A stretch of DNA of 64,000 nt, taken from contig CAVTLG010000009.1 of the NCBI GenBank assembly GCA_963735495.1, forward strand, positions 1 to 64,000, in the 5' to 3' direction. The DNA comes from CAVTLG01 sp963735495 (GTDB lineage: Bacteria; Chloroflexota; Ktedonobacteria; Ktedonobacterales; Ktedonobacteraceae). Of the stretch, positions 10,599 to 19,608 are shown one piece after another. The translations under genes were made by a program, and so were the position numbers. The first letter of the stretch is position 1. Every line of letters starts with the position of its first letter. The notes beneath the pieces were generated by a model. The model saw only the letters and a list, made by a program, of their open reading frames with translations, had not been told where the DNA came from and ran no database searches.

Positions 10599-11930
10599 AT
10601 GACCACCTACTACTTGTATCATCATCACCCTGATCCACTCCCACAGGAAGATGTGGGCGATCACGTCTGGCTGATCAACAACACGGCAGCCTATAGCGTG
10701 GTTGCCGTCATTGACGCGCTGGATGCCCATCTGGCGCTGCACGCAGCCGTCTGCAAGGCACGGAACCAGACGCTGCCACGAAAAACCGCTGTTCGTGCGG
10801 GCAATCTCTTGCGCGAGACCTTTCCAGGGGATGTCCTGGTCACAAGCACCGATGCCTGGATGGTCGATGAGGGCACCCCATCTCGCCTGCGCAAGGTGTC
10901 CTACGAGAAAAGCCCGACGCTGAGAAGCTTCGGGCAGCGCTCGACCGTCAATGGGCTGGCCTGGTCGCCGGACGGACGGTTGCTGGCCGTGGCGGAAAAT
11001 GATACCCGCGTCGTCTTGCGGACGCTCGAAGGCACAGGGGACTATCCCACCGCCTATACCCGTGGGCAATACGCCGCAGCGCATCTGGCCTGGTCCCCCG
11101 ATGGCAGACGCCTGGCCTCGGCAGGCAGTCATGGAGAGATTCACCTCTGGCGGCCTGCCCCCTGGCGCGGTGGTGGCTACGACAGTGGATATACCGGCTC
11201 GCTCCTCATTTGCGGCCATGAGGAGAACGATGCCTCGTATAAGCAGCTCCACTGCGTGTCCTGGATGCCGGATGGCACTCGGATCGTGGCGGGACGCGAG
11301 GATGGGTATCTGCTCTCCTGGAACGCTTCGACCGGGCAGGACTATCGGTGCCAGAAGCGTCATGCCAAAGCCATTACCGCCCTGGCCTTCTCGCCAGACG
11401 AGCCGCAGGTCCTGCTCACGGCAAGCGCTGATACCACGATTCAGATCTGGGATGAGGCAACGGCGCACGAGCGCGTGCGGTATACGCATGCCAGGAGTGT
11501 GCTGGCTGCGGTCTGGTCGCCCGATGGAAGCCTGGTGGCATCCTGTGAAAAAGAAGACCCGGCGGTCCACCTCTGGAATGCACAGACCGGGGATCTTGTG
11601 GTGCGTCTCCCTCTTTCCATCTCTACGACCAATGAGCCAACGATTCACGCGCTGGCCTGGTCGCCGGACGGAACACTTCTGGCAGCCGGGTGTGATGATC
11701 GGACGATCCAACTCATCAATCCCGCGCACTACCAGCATGTGCAGACCTATTGGACCACGAGAGCCTATCAGGGACAAACAGTGTATGCGTTGGCCTGGTC
11801 CCCCGATGGAACCTTGCTCGCATCGGGAGGATCTGCCGCTTCCGTCGATGTCTGGCTGGTTCGTCCTGTTGCTCCCGAACGGAGCGAGGAACCCCTTGTT
11901 CCCGCCAATTCCATCCTGGCAGGCTCGTGA
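10599..11930 (+). CDS. WD40 repeat protein
   Basis: The start at 10599 follows AAAGGGAGG by seven bases. The first 110 residues form a helical domain (AVIDALDAHLALHAAVCKAR). From about residue 120 the chain is a beta-propeller, with repeats recognisable by LAWSPDGRLLAVA, LAWSPDGRRLASAG, VSWMPDGTRIVAG, LAFSPDEPQVLLTAS, AVWSPDGSLVASC, LAWSPDGTLLAAG and LAWSPDGTLLASGG. That is seven blades, one full propeller. WD40 propellers are protein-binding scaffolds. It is cytoplasmic, with no signal peptide. A terminator follows, so it is a single-gene unit. Confidence 0.85.
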   Translation: MTTYYLYHHHPDPLPQEDVGDHVWLINNTAAYSVVAVIDALDAHLALHAAVCKARNQTLPRKTAVRAGNLLRETFPGDVLVTSTDAWMVDEGTPSRLRKVSYEKSPTLRSFGQRSTVNGLAWSPDGRLLAVAENDTRVVLRTLEGTGDYPTAYTRGQYAAAHLAWSPDGRRLASAGSHGEIHLWRPAPWRGGGYDSGYTGSLLICGHEENDASYKQLHCVSWMPDGTRIVAGREDGYLLSWNASTGQDYRCQKRHAKAITALAFSPDEPQVLLTASADTTIQIWDEATAHERVRYTHARSVLAAVWSPDGSLVASCEKEDPAVHLWNAQTGDLVVRLPLSISTTNEPTIHALAWSPDGTLLAAGCDDRTIQLINPAHYQHVQTYWTTRAYQGQTVYALAWSPDGTLLASGGSAASVDVWLVRPVAPERSEEPLVPANSILAGS

Positions 11931-12017
11931 GAGACCTTCCCGCTTCTCTCTTCCAGGCGCGTGCGCCTCCAACAGTCCGTCTGCCCAAACTGCGTGTATC
12001 CCATGCGTTGCGCTCGA

Positions 12018-12054
12018 CGAAGCGCATTCCTTCTGGGATGCGCTTCTTTCTTTT
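12018..12054 (+). terminator. Rho-independent terminator
   Basis: GAAGCGCAT pairs with ATGCGCTTC and is followed by TTTCTTTT. It ends the WD40 transcript and lies just before the ribosome-binding site GAGGAG of the ligase gene. Confidence 0.8.
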
Positions 12055-12066
12055 GAGGAGGAATCT

Positions 12067-13431
12067 ATGAAACACTTGATCATCACGGATGCCCGGCGAT
12101 CCGGGCATTGTACCACCGGCACGAGGAATAAAGTCTGGACGGCCTGTGTCGCTGTGGAGTCCAGTGAACCAGAGGAAACAGTCCAGGCGGTGAAGCTCGC
12201 CACCTTGCCATCTACCGCAGAAGTGGTCTTTCTCTGCGGTCATGGTCCCTATGGGGCTGCCTTGCGTCTGGAAGAGCCAAAGAACATGTCCTGCACGGCG
12301 GCCCAGAATTTGCTGCGCAAAAAATGGCAAGAAAAGGCGGGGAAAGGCTATGCTGCGGTGGCATTTGAACCCTTTGTCCCCTCCTTTGGCAAACCAGGCG
12401 GGTTGCCTTTGCTGCTACCGGGATCAGCTCTTGCTCCCACCAACTCCCCAGAGACACCCACCCTACTGGGGTCATCGGTGGTAAGCACAGGTGAAACGCC
12501 ATCGTTGTTCCGACACACTGCGGCCCTGCTCAAAGCGGTCACGTTTGACCAGATGATGACGCTATTCAGCGAGGAATATACCGTCTCCGAAAAAGCGAAC
12601 GGCGAGCGCTGTTTGATTGCGTTCGATGGAACAGAGATGCACGCCTACAACCGGAAAGGCCACAGGGTTTCTGCCCCACCAGAAGGCGCATGGGCGCTGC
12701 GACGACTGGGGCATCCGTTTGTCGTCGATGGCGAACGATTGATGCGCGACCAGGCAGGCCACTATGTCCTCTTCGACGTGTTGGAGTGGAACGGAGAAGA
12801 TATCACCGCGCTTGCGTACCGCACACGCTTGACCCGTCTGGTGCGGGCCATGCATGGTGCGGGCCTGCTCAAAGAGGCACGTCTCACCCCAACCATTGCT
12901 CAGTCACAACAAAACAGTCCCATGTCCCAACTCAGTGTCCTGCTGGGCGTTCAGGGAAAAGGACGTGCGTCGTCGGTTCTTCAAGAGATTCAGGTCGCAG
13001 GCGGAGAGGGGGTGGTCATCCGGTCACTAGGTGCGCCCTATGCAACCGGCGGTTTCAAATACAAGTTCCTGGAGGATATCGATGCCTTTGTCATCGGCAT
13101 AGAGCCGGGCGTCTCTGAGGGAAGTCTCGTTCTGGGGATGGTCCGCCCCTCCGATCACGCCATTGTCGAGGTCGGGCATGTGCGCTCTGGGTTGACCGAT
13201 GCCAACATCCAACGGGTCAGAGGGATGATCCTCCGGGGAGAGAATCCGGTGTTTCGCGTGACCTACCTTCCAGCCTCGACCATCGGGATGACCCTGGTGC
13301 AACCAAAGACGAGCATGGATGCGCTTCGCACGGATAAAGCGGCACACGAGTGTACCACCAATCAATTTGGGCCAGAGAAAGCCGCCTTCATTGCGCAAGC
13401 ACGACCCCTTGTCGGCATGCACGTGCAATAA
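12067..13431 (+). CDS. ATP-dependent DNA ligase
   Basis: The start at 12067 follows GAGGAATCT; the open frame further upstream only overlaps the WD40 gene and is not used. The 454-residue protein has a small N-terminal domain (residues 1-100, WGR-like by eye) and a nucleotidyltransferase core. Motif I is SEKANGER (catalytic Lys, with Asn where Asp is usual), then VDGERLM, VLFDVLEWNG, GGEGVVIRS and FKYKFLEDIDAF, followed by an OB-fold region. This is the ligase/capping enzyme set, so nick sealing with ATP is the expected reaction. The KxNG motif I instead of KxDG is unusual but is seen in some viral and RNA ligases. Confidence 0.8.
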   Translation: MKHLIITDARRSGHCTTGTRNKVWTACVAVESSEPEETVQAVKLATLPSTAEVVFLCGHGPYGAALRLEEPKNMSCTAAQNLLRKKWQEKAGKGYAAVAFEPFVPSFGKPGGLPLLLPGSALAPTNSPETPTLLGSSVVSTGETPSLFRHTAALLKAVTFDQMMTLFSEEYTVSEKANGERCLIAFDGTEMHAYNRKGHRVSAPPEGAWALRRLGHPFVVDGERLMRDQAGHYVLFDVLEWNGEDITALAYRTRLTRLVRAMHGAGLLKEARLTPTIAQSQQNSPMSQLSVLLGVQGKGRASSVLQEIQVAGGEGVVIRSLGAPYATGGFKYKFLEDIDAFVIGIEPGVSEGSLVLGMVRPSDHAIVEVGHVRSGLTDANIQRVRGMILRGENPVFRVTYLPASTIGMTLVQPKTSMDALRTDKAAHECTTNQFGPEKAAFIAQARPLVGMHVQ

Positions 13432-13481
13432 CGGCAGGGAACATTTGGAAAGGGTTTCTTCACAAAAAAATGGAGACAAAC

Positions 13482-13517
13482 AAGGCCACCTGTCTGAAAG
13501 CACACGTGGCTTTTTTC
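13482..13517 (+). terminator. Terminator after the DNA ligase
   Basis: AAGGCCACCTGT pairs imperfectly with ACACGTGGCTT and runs into TTTTTT. It lies about 50 bases past the ligase stop. Confidence 0.65.
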
Positions 13518-13538
13518 TCCTCAGAAAGGTTGAACAAG

Positions 13539-14282
13539 ATGGACTTTTTCGAACAACTCTCTTCCTTGAATATCCTTGGCGAGCAACAGGCGCAACCGGC
13601 TTCGGATGGGGTAGGAGTTCGGATGTTGTATCAGTGCCAGGTCTGTGAGCGCATCTGGCTGCAGGATGGTCGCTCAGTGATCCTCGACGTGAACGCGGAG
13701 CAGCTTCAACGCTTTGCGCAGGAATTGTCAGCAAACCTGACCCACTTGCCGCGTGTCATGTGCCGCCTCTGCCTCTTGCGCGCCGGAGGCGGCTCAGTGG
13801 AGATCGACCAGTATGACGCTGGCGAAGGTTTCGGCTTCTATTGGGAAATTCCTCGTCCGATGATTTTGCATGCCTCAAGCGCGATTCTTTCAGCGCAATG
13901 CGCGCGGGCCAAGGAGACCGTCCCAGAACTGCTCACCCGGCAAGAAATCTTGCGCTCCGTGCTCCAAACGATGAAAGGCACACCTTTTCCTCTTCACATG
14001 GAGGAATTGCCTGACGCCTATTGCCAGCTTCAAGCCCTGGAATTTCGTCCTGGTTTCGGGCAGGCCGGGACCGAGCGCTGGCAATGGCGAGGATGGATTT
14101 TTTTTCTGGAGTGTCCCCCCTTGGATGGTCAAGCGACGGTTACCTTCTTGCTTGCCCTCCCGAAAACAACCCGGCTCTCGAAATCCACGGCCTTTGCCGT
14201 CTGGCAATTTCTTCTGGAAATGACCCTCCTGGGAGGGATGCCTGAGCAGGGAGAGACCTCCCCCGGAGAAACGCACCCCTAA
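13539..14282 (+). CDS. Hypothetical protein with CxxC pairs
   Basis: The start at 13539 follows AGAAAGG; the frame continues upstream into the ligase and terminator, so the longer version is rejected. The 247-residue protein has an early zinc-knuckle-like pair (YQCQVCERIW, then VMCRLCLLRAGGG, about 35 and 75 residues in). The C-terminal half has beta-rich segments (GWIFFLECPP, VTFLLALP). No signal peptide or membrane helix. No family recognised. The gene ends against a transposase remnant on the other strand. Confidence 0.6.
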   Translation: MDFFEQLSSLNILGEQQAQPASDGVGVRMLYQCQVCERIWLQDGRSVILDVNAEQLQRFAQELSANLTHLPRVMCRLCLLRAGGGSVEIDQYDAGEGFGFYWEIPRPMILHASSAILSAQCARAKETVPELLTRQEILRSVLQTMKGTPFPLHMEELPDAYCQLQALEFRPGFGQAGTERWQWRGWIFFLECPPLDGQATVTFLLALPKTTRLSKSTAFAVWQFLLEMTLLGGMPEQGETSPGETHP

Positions 14283-14640
14283 AAAAGACGCTGTTGACGA
14301 ATAGCACTGAGAATCGCATCAGGGCACCGCGCGGGATGCAGGGAAGGAAGCGAGGCCAGTTGCGCAAAATGGGAGTGGCGGGTCGTTCCACGGACGCGGT
14401 GTGGGTCAAGATCGCATCGATGCGCACCAGATTGATGGCCACCGCCGTCAGGACCTGTTGCGCATGGGTGCGGACCAACCCATCGCAGCGCGAGCAGCGC
14501 AGCCCCATGGCCCGCGCCCCTTGCGAAAAGGTGCTCTCGATCCCTGCCCGCAAGGCAGAGATCTGGCAAACAGAAGGATGATGCCCTTCAGTGAGAGCAA
14601 GATCTGGCGCGGCTGGTTGGTGAGCCAACCCCGCTCGTTC
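14270..14640 (-). pseudogene. IS1182-like transposase C-terminal remnant
   Basis: The minus strand reads SALRAGIESTFSQGARAMGL, then LVRTHAQQVLTAVAINLVRI, in two frames. This matches the end of DDE transposases of the IS1182/IS1380 type, where the RxGIE...Q motif holds the last catalytic Glu. Only the C-terminal 100 or so residues are left, with a frameshift. No inverted repeats were identified. Confidence 0.6.
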
Positions 14641-14798
14641 ACCGGACGGCAGTCGCCTCTCTCTCCGATACCGGAGATACTTACACGATGTTGATGCTGG
14701 CCCTGTACTGGCTCTATCGCGGAGGTCGGCACACTCACGCTCTGTATCAACGCATTCAGTCGTATCTCAGTAAGGCTCGTCAAGAGAAGGAAAGGTTC

Positions 14799-15371
14799 AT
14801 GCCAGAGGACTGGAAAGGTGCGGCTTGTATGGGGAAGCAAGAAAACCTGGGAGTGAGCATGACGATGGAAGAGTGCCTTTGTACAAGAGGTAAAAGGCGT
14901 CCTGGAGTGTGGGCCAATGGCTTGTGCGAACCGTGTAATCAGATCCGAATAGCGGAAGATGCACAGGAGTTAGCAGCAGTGAAACGAGCCATAGCACATT
15001 ACTGGACGGAGGCTCGCATGGAATCACGACCTGGCCTGCACTATAGCGAGCATGATGGTCGTGCAGGTTGGTTCAAGTATGATGAGGAAGAGAACAGTAG
15101 CGTGATCATTTCTTTACATGCATCTGGCGATCTCTTTCGACGGCGATATCGCATTCCTGTATCGGGAAACATCTACAGTACCATCGACCATTATGTGCTT
15201 ACGGGGCAATTGCCCGATCTACCAGAAATGGTTTCATTGTGGAATCTATTACGAGAGGAGGAAAAACGATGGATAAGGAGTTTCATCACGAGGATTTTAG
15301 GGAAGCCCTCAAGCCCGAAAACTGGATTGAGGAACAGATACTCCATACACCTACGTTCGATGCTCATGTAA
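14799..15371 (+). CDS. Hypothetical protein
   Basis: The start at 14799 is chosen because it follows AAGGAAAGG; an in-frame extension to 14688 runs back towards the transposase remnant. The protein of about 190 residues has an N-terminal Cys set (ECLCTRGKRR, then NGLCEPCNQI), a possible zinc knuckle, and a mixed helix/strand remainder. The last 100 bases overlap the next gene in another frame. No family recognised. Confidence 0.5.
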   Translation: MPEDWKGAACMGKQENLGVSMTMEECLCTRGKRRPGVWANGLCEPCNQIRIAEDAQELAAVKRAIAHYWTEARMESRPGLHYSEHDGRAGWFKYDEEENSSVIISLHASGDLFRRRYRIPVSGNIYSTIDHYVLTGQLPDLPEMVSLWNLLREEEKRWIRSFITRILGKPSSPKTGLRNRYSIHLRSMLM

Positions 15372-15562
15372 AGGTTGATGGGACACTCTATCTTCATGGT
15401 CCCGCTTTAAGGGAGGGTTTCTCTGTTGAAGCAGTCCAAGACCTCACACGCTTTCTCTCAGAGCATGTTTCCCTTCCGCTGTTAGAGCCGCCTCACGATT
15501 TTAGTGACGTTACCCCTCGCCGGGTTGATCTCGACAATGAAGGTATTGAACCAAAGGAGTAA
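15269..15562 (+). CDS. Small hypothetical protein
   Basis: The start at 15269 follows GAGAGGAGG. The 97-residue protein is acidic at the end (VDLDNEGIEPKE) and begins MDKEFHHEDFREALKPENW. It overlaps the end of the previous gene by about 100 bases in a different frame, so one of the two ends may be wrong. No domain recognised. Confidence 0.5.
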   Translation: MDKEFHHEDFREALKPENWIEEQILHTPTFDAHVKVDGTLYLHGPALREGFSVEAVQDLTRFLSEHVSLPLLEPPHDFSDVTPRRVDLDNEGIEPKE

Positions 15563-15563
15563 C

Positions 15564-15722
15564 ATGCATGCTCCAACAAGAGAAGAGGAAAAAGGGCGAC
15601 AGATGGAAAAAGGGGTCAGCATACAGAAGCCGGACGATGAGACACTGAGCCTTCGGTTCGCCACAGACACCACACAAGAGGCTGAGCATCACTGTTGGGC
15701 CTCTTTTCTTCAGACAAGATGA
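15564..15722 (+). CDS. Possible small protein
   Basis: A 52-codon frame starts one base past the previous stop, after AAAGGAG. Its 3' half runs through a terminator-like hairpin (15676-15708), which argues against it or means the hairpin lies within the coding end. Weak candidate. Confidence 0.25.
   Translation: MHAPTREEEKGRQMEKGVSIQKPDDETLSLRFATDTTQEAEHHCWASFLQTR
15676..15708 (+). terminator. Terminator before the Sak4-like gene
   Basis: AGAGGC pairs with GCCTCT across a 20-base loop and is followed by TTTTCTT. It separates the small genes from the ATPase gene at 15736. Confidence 0.55.
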
Positions 15723-15735
15723 AAGGACAATCGTT

Positions 15736-16767
15736 ATGAAAATTCGACGTGCCGTGAAATATCGTTCGTTTGTCAAGCTGGCGCTCGCTGGTCTCGCTGG
15801 AGCTGGCAAGAGTGTCACCGCGCTCGAAACAGCGAGGTACCTCTCGACGAAGGGGATCGCGGTGATCGATGCTGATTATCCGGGCGCTATCTCCAAATAC
15901 GCCAAAGATCCAGGGGAGGAAGGCTTCGGCTTTTCCTTTGAGGTCCTGGAAATGATGCTGGAGGAGAAAAAGAATCCGAAGACCGAGCTGATCGAAGAAA
16001 TCGAGATCGAAAAACCGTTTCGCCCCGCTCGTTTTCTGGAAGCCGTGCGGATGATCTCTGAGTCTGGTCGTTTCGATGTGCTGGTGATTGATGGGATGAG
16101 TAGCGAGTGGGATGGCACAGGCGGGATGTTGGAATGGGTCGATGAGTTGACAAAACACTTCCAGAATCGCAAGGTCAAAGATGCAACCCGGCGAGCCTGG
16201 GCCATTGCCACTCCAGAGCATCGAAAACTCTTTCACTATCTGCTGAGCATCCGTATGCATGTCATCATTACGCTCAGGGCAAAAAAGGAAGTGATTACCT
16301 TCACGGATGAGTCCGGCGCGAAAAGTCAGAAAATCGCGTTGGACACGATTCAACGAGAAGAAATCCCGTACTTGTTTGATGTCCTGGCCTATCTTGAGGA
16401 CAAGCAGTGCCGCATTGATACATCCCATTGTCCAGCGCTTCCCGAAGGGCTGCTTCTCAGCCGAGAAGGTCCGTTCCTTGCTTACACGCTGAAGGAGTGG
16501 CTCCAGGGGAAGCCCGCACCGGAGCGCCCGGTCTATGATCCTGATCCAACCATGAGAGAGCTGTATACCAGCGGGCTGGAATTGAAGCTGTGGACAGCGG
16601 AGACATTCTACGAACAAGCAGCAGCCATCCTGGGAGGAGAAACCCTTTCCAAAGAGAGTGCTCGACAACTCACAGGAGAACACCGTTGCCGTTTAAAAAC
16701 AGCGCTTGAAGAGCAAGAACTGCTGCGCACTTCTGCACAAGAAACACGTGAAGAGAGCTCTACCTGA
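15736..16767 (+). CDS. Sak4-like/AAA_24 phage nucleotide-binding ATPase
   Basis: A 343-residue RecA-like ATPase. Walker A is LAGLAGAGKSVTALE (residues 17-31). Walker B is DVLVIDGMSSEWDG (about 115-128). A sensor-like LLSIRMHVIITLRAK follows. The gene resembles phage AAA_24/Sak4 proteins that act with single-strand annealing recombinases, and it sits in the same island as an ATP-dependent ligase and a ComM-like ATPase, so DNA recombination is a fair guess. A terminator follows. The C-terminal 70 residues are helical and may be a partner-binding tail. Confidence 0.7.
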   Translation: MKIRRAVKYRSFVKLALAGLAGAGKSVTALETARYLSTKGIAVIDADYPGAISKYAKDPGEEGFGFSFEVLEMMLEEKKNPKTELIEEIEIEKPFRPARFLEAVRMISESGRFDVLVIDGMSSEWDGTGGMLEWVDELTKHFQNRKVKDATRRAWAIATPEHRKLFHYLLSIRMHVIITLRAKKEVITFTDESGAKSQKIALDTIQREEIPYLFDVLAYLEDKQCRIDTSHCPALPEGLLLSREGPFLAYTLKEWLQGKPAPERPVYDPDPTMRELYTSGLELKLWTAETFYEQAAAILGGETLSKESARQLTGEHRCRLKTALEEQELLRTSAQETREESST

Positions 16768-16828
16768 AAGCAAAACATCTGAAATTTCCCTCCAGATGAT
16801 GGGAAGAGCAAAAACTGTCGTGGCTTAT

Positions 16829-16862
16829 GAGCAGACCTCCCAGAAGGTCCGCTCTTTCTTTT
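16829..16862 (+). terminator. Rho-independent terminator
   Basis: GAGC-AGACCT pairs with AGGTC-CGCTC and is followed by TTTCTTTT. It ends the Sak4-like transcript just before the IS66 insertion. Confidence 0.7.
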
Positions 16863-16879
16863 GCGGCGAAAGGTCATGT

Positions 16880-18743
16880 GTATCCTCTCAATAATTCGGG
16901 GGAGCTTGGTATGAGGCATCAATGGTTGTTGCCTCATGTATACTAAAAGTATGATAGAAAACTTCGACCCCAACACCATTGAAGACGAAGGTCTGCGCCA
17001 AGTCGTCATCACGCTGATGAATTTGGTAGAAACCCTGTCGGCCAAAGTGAAAGAGCAAGCCGAGGAAATCCAACGGCTGCGCGACGAGGTCAATCGGCTC
17101 AAAGGGGAACAGGGCAAACCGAAGATCAAAGCGAACCAAGCAGCACCCACGCTCTCATCGGAAAAGGAACGTCGTGAGTCCAAAGCGCATCACAAAGCCA
17201 AGAAGCAGGCCCAGGTGAGGATTGATCGGGTGGAGATCGTCAAGGTGGATCAGCAACGACTGCCTCACGATGCTCAGTTCAAGGGCTACGAGGACGTCAT
17301 CGTGCAGGACCTTGAGTTTCGCACCGAGAACGTCACGTTCCGCAAAGAGAAATATTACTCATCCAGCCAAAAGCGGACCTATCTGGCAGAACTGCCCGTT
17401 GGATACAAAGGCCAGTTTGGACCAGGAGTCAGAGCTTGGGTGTTGGCGCTCTATTATGCAGCGGGGATGAGTGAGCCAAAAATCCTCAACCTCTTGCAGA
17501 CGGTTGGCATGTCGATCAGCGCGGGACAACTCTCTGACCTGCTGATCCAAGACCAAGAGCGGTTCCATGCAGAGAGCGCAGATGTGGTAAAAGCGGGACT
17601 AGCAAGTAGTCCGTGGCAGCATCTCGACAGCACGGGCACGAGCGTGAATGGCAAAAATGAACAGTGCCATATCCTGTGCTCCTCGCTGTATACCGCCTAT
17701 TGTACGTTGCCAGCCAAAGATCGCTTGAGTCTGCTTCGCGTTCTTACTGGAGGTGCCGATCCCGTTTTTCAGATGAATGACCTCGCGTTGGAGCTCATGG
17801 CTCAGTTGGGGGTGACGGAGAAGTGGCGTCGCACGCTTCCCACCCTGTTGCCGCACGATCAGACGTACACGGAGAGCCAACTCGATCACCTGCTTGATAC
17901 GCATCTGCCCAAACACGGAGCCAACCTCCGCAAGAGTATCAAAGATGCCTTGGCTATCGCAGCCTATCGTACCCAGACCGCCTATCCAGTGGTCAAGTTG
18001 TTACTGTGTGATGATGCCCCCCAGTTCAACGCGTTGACCGTTGAGCTCGCCCTGTGCTGGATTCACGAATATCGCCATTACAAGAAACTGATGCCACGCT
18101 TCCTTGCTCATTGCCTTCTTCTGGAGCAGTTTGCCAAAGACTTCTGGAAGCTCTACCGAGATCTGTTGGCCTACCGAGACCATCCCAATCCAGCCGAGGC
18201 GGATGCGTTGCGCACGGCCTTTGACGACCTGTTTGGGCAAACCAGCGGCTACCAGCAGTTGGATGAGCGGCTCGCCCGCACGCGTGCCAAGAAAGATGCG
18301 TTGCTCATGGTGCTTGACCACCCGGAGATCCTCTTGCACAACAATCCAGCGGAGTTGGGGGCCAGGCAGCGTGTCCGCAAGCGAGATGTGAGCCTGCAGG
18401 CTCGCACCAGAGAAGGCATCGGGGCGTGGGATACCTTTCAGACGTTGGTAGGAACCGCCAACAAGCTCGGGGTCAATGTCTACCAGTATTTTCATGACCG
18501 CATCGCCCACACCAACCGGTTGCCCAGTTTGGCCACCCTCATTCAAGAACGGGCTGCCACGCTTCACCTGGGCGCTTCATGGGCTACAACACCTTGAACC
18601 TTGTCATTCCTTTACCCACACACTGACGTGCCCTCACCCTGCAAGATTATGCGTGCTCGCTTACTGGTTTCTCCCTGTACCTCACACCACTCTCCATCCC
18701 ACCTAGTCATCGCTTTTCTCTCCCCGAATTATTGAGAGGATAC
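16880..18743 (+). mobile_element. IS66-family insertion sequence, copy 1
   Basis: The element is 1864 bp, with ends GTATCCTCTCAATAATTCGG and its inverse. It is flanked by the 8-bp direct repeat GGTCATGT at 16872-16879 and 18744-18751, the target duplication length expected for IS66. It holds one long transposase gene and no tnpA/tnpB accessory genes. The transposase is identical to that of copy 2 (24825-26688), so transposition was recent. The insertion lies at the start codon region of the gene at 18748 and separates it from its upstream sequence. Confidence 0.92.
16936..18597 (+). CDS. tnpC: IS66-family transposase
   Basis: A 553-residue IS66 TnpC. It has an N-terminal leucine-rich coiled coil (LVETLSAKVKEQAEEIQRLR), then a DDE domain with the first Asp in WQHLDSTGTSVNG, the second in LLCDDAPQFN, and the C-terminal Glu in LHNNPAELGARQRVRKRDV. 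A second start at 16951 is possible. The frame is intact and the sequence is the same as at 24971-26632, so the element is likely active. Only the single-transposase (ISBst12-like) layout is present. Confidence 0.9.
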   Translation: MYTKSMIENFDPNTIEDEGLRQVVITLMNLVETLSAKVKEQAEEIQRLRDEVNRLKGEQGKPKIKANQAAPTLSSEKERRESKAHHKAKKQAQVRIDRVEIVKVDQQRLPHDAQFKGYEDVIVQDLEFRTENVTFRKEKYYSSSQKRTYLAELPVGYKGQFGPGVRAWVLALYYAAGMSEPKILNLLQTVGMSISAGQLSDLLIQDQERFHAESADVVKAGLASSPWQHLDSTGTSVNGKNEQCHILCSSLYTAYCTLPAKDRLSLLRVLTGGADPVFQMNDLALELMAQLGVTEKWRRTLPTLLPHDQTYTESQLDHLLDTHLPKHGANLRKSIKDALAIAAYRTQTAYPVVKLLLCDDAPQFNALTVELALCWIHEYRHYKKLMPRFLAHCLLLEQFAKDFWKLYRDLLAYRDHPNPAEADALRTAFDDLFGQTSGYQQLDERLARTRAKKDALLMVLDHPEILLHNNPAELGARQRVRKRDVSLQARTREGIGAWDTFQTLVGTANKLGVNVYQYFHDRIAHTNRLPSLATLIQERAATLHLGASWATTP

Positions 18744-18747
18744 GGTC

Positions 18748-19464
18748 ATGTCTATGAAAACCCGAGAACAACTGAATGCAGAGTATACCGTAGCACTCAA
18801 ACAACTCAAACACTTTTGTGGGCAGATGATGCGACAAACCGGTCGAGGTGCACCAGAAAGGGAAACGTTCGTGACGACGATGATCAACATCGAAACGGCC
18901 TGGCAACAGCCAAACCGGACGTTAGAGGAGGTGGTACACGAACGAATGCAGGAGAGCATCGCCTTTTATCGAGAGCGTCTTTCCGAACTCGACCGTAAGA
19001 CACGCTGTCCCCTCTCAGATCGCGTCAGGTACACGCGGGAACTGGCTGCGTATGAAGATCTCTGGCAGCGCATGGACAGCGGCGAGTGGACGCTTCCGAA
19101 AGCCATCGCACCACTGGTGTTTTGTCTGGTGATTGATCGGCATTTTAGCCAGTTTTCGTTTGATGCATTTTTCTCTGCACTCTATCACGCCCAGGTCACA
19201 GACCTGCGCGTGGGCTTTGTATCAGGCTCCTATGGGAAAGGTGCCCTCTACGCGCAGACGTGCCCTGCATCGTATCAACACATCAAGCTTTCCGATCCCA
19301 GTGGGCTTGCAGCGCTGCACCACGCGATGGAGCGAAACGTGAGTGATCCTCTCACACTCCTCATCGGCCACGAACAGCACGAGATGGAGGTTGTGCTTCG
19401 TCAGCAGTTCCCCGATGTGGAGTTTGTCTTTTTGCCTGAACCGCTTCCGGCAGTGCTGCTCTAA
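18748..19464 (+). CDS. Hypothetical protein whose 5' end was hit by IS66
   Basis: A 238-residue protein. The N-terminal half is helical and charged. The C-terminal half looks like a small alpha/beta domain (PLVFCLVIDRHFSQF, DLRVGFVSGSYGKGALY, FPDVEFVFLPEP). The start ATG lies within the right-hand target duplication of the IS; a second ATG at 18754 follows. Before insertion the AAAGGTC at 16870 would have been the ribosome-binding site and it is still duplicated in part, but the promoter is now 1.9 kb away. Family not recognised. Confidence 0.6.
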   Translation: MSMKTREQLNAEYTVALKQLKHFCGQMMRQTGRGAPERETFVTTMINIETAWQQPNRTLEEVVHERMQESIAFYRERLSELDRKTRCPLSDRVRYTRELAAYEDLWQRMDSGEWTLPKAIAPLVFCLVIDRHFSQFSFDAFFSALYHAQVTDLRVGFVSGSYGKGALYAQTCPASYQHIKLSDPSGLAALHHAMERNVSDPLTLLIGHEQHEMEVVLRQQFPDVEFVFLPEPLPAVLL

Positions 19465-19507
19465 GGGGGCCAACTCCTGCGTCGCATGAGTCCAGTTTTG
19501 TTCAGTG

Positions 19508-19540
19508 AGCCAACCAGCAGGGAATCTGGTTGGCCACTTT
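19508..19540 (+). terminator. Hairpin terminator
   Basis: AGCCAACCAG pairs with CTGGTTGGC. The downstream T-run is short (CACTTT). It lies 44 bases after the stop of the 18748 gene. Confidence 0.6.
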
Positions 19541-19608
19541 GTAGGAAGAAAAAATTCGGCTATTTGGGAAAATATATAGAATCTCTCTCGATGAAAAGGA
19601 GAAGATGA

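Noticed and set aside
10951..12066. N-terminal extension of the DNA ligase frame
   Set aside because: It overlaps the WD40 gene in another frame and crosses a terminator. The ATG at 12067 has a good ribosome-binding site.
10566..12203. 545-codon minus-strand open frame
   Set aside because: It is antisense to the WD40 gene, has low-complexity repeated Gly/Arg/Pro segments caused by the WD40 repeats, and no start signal. The plus strand has clear domain motifs.
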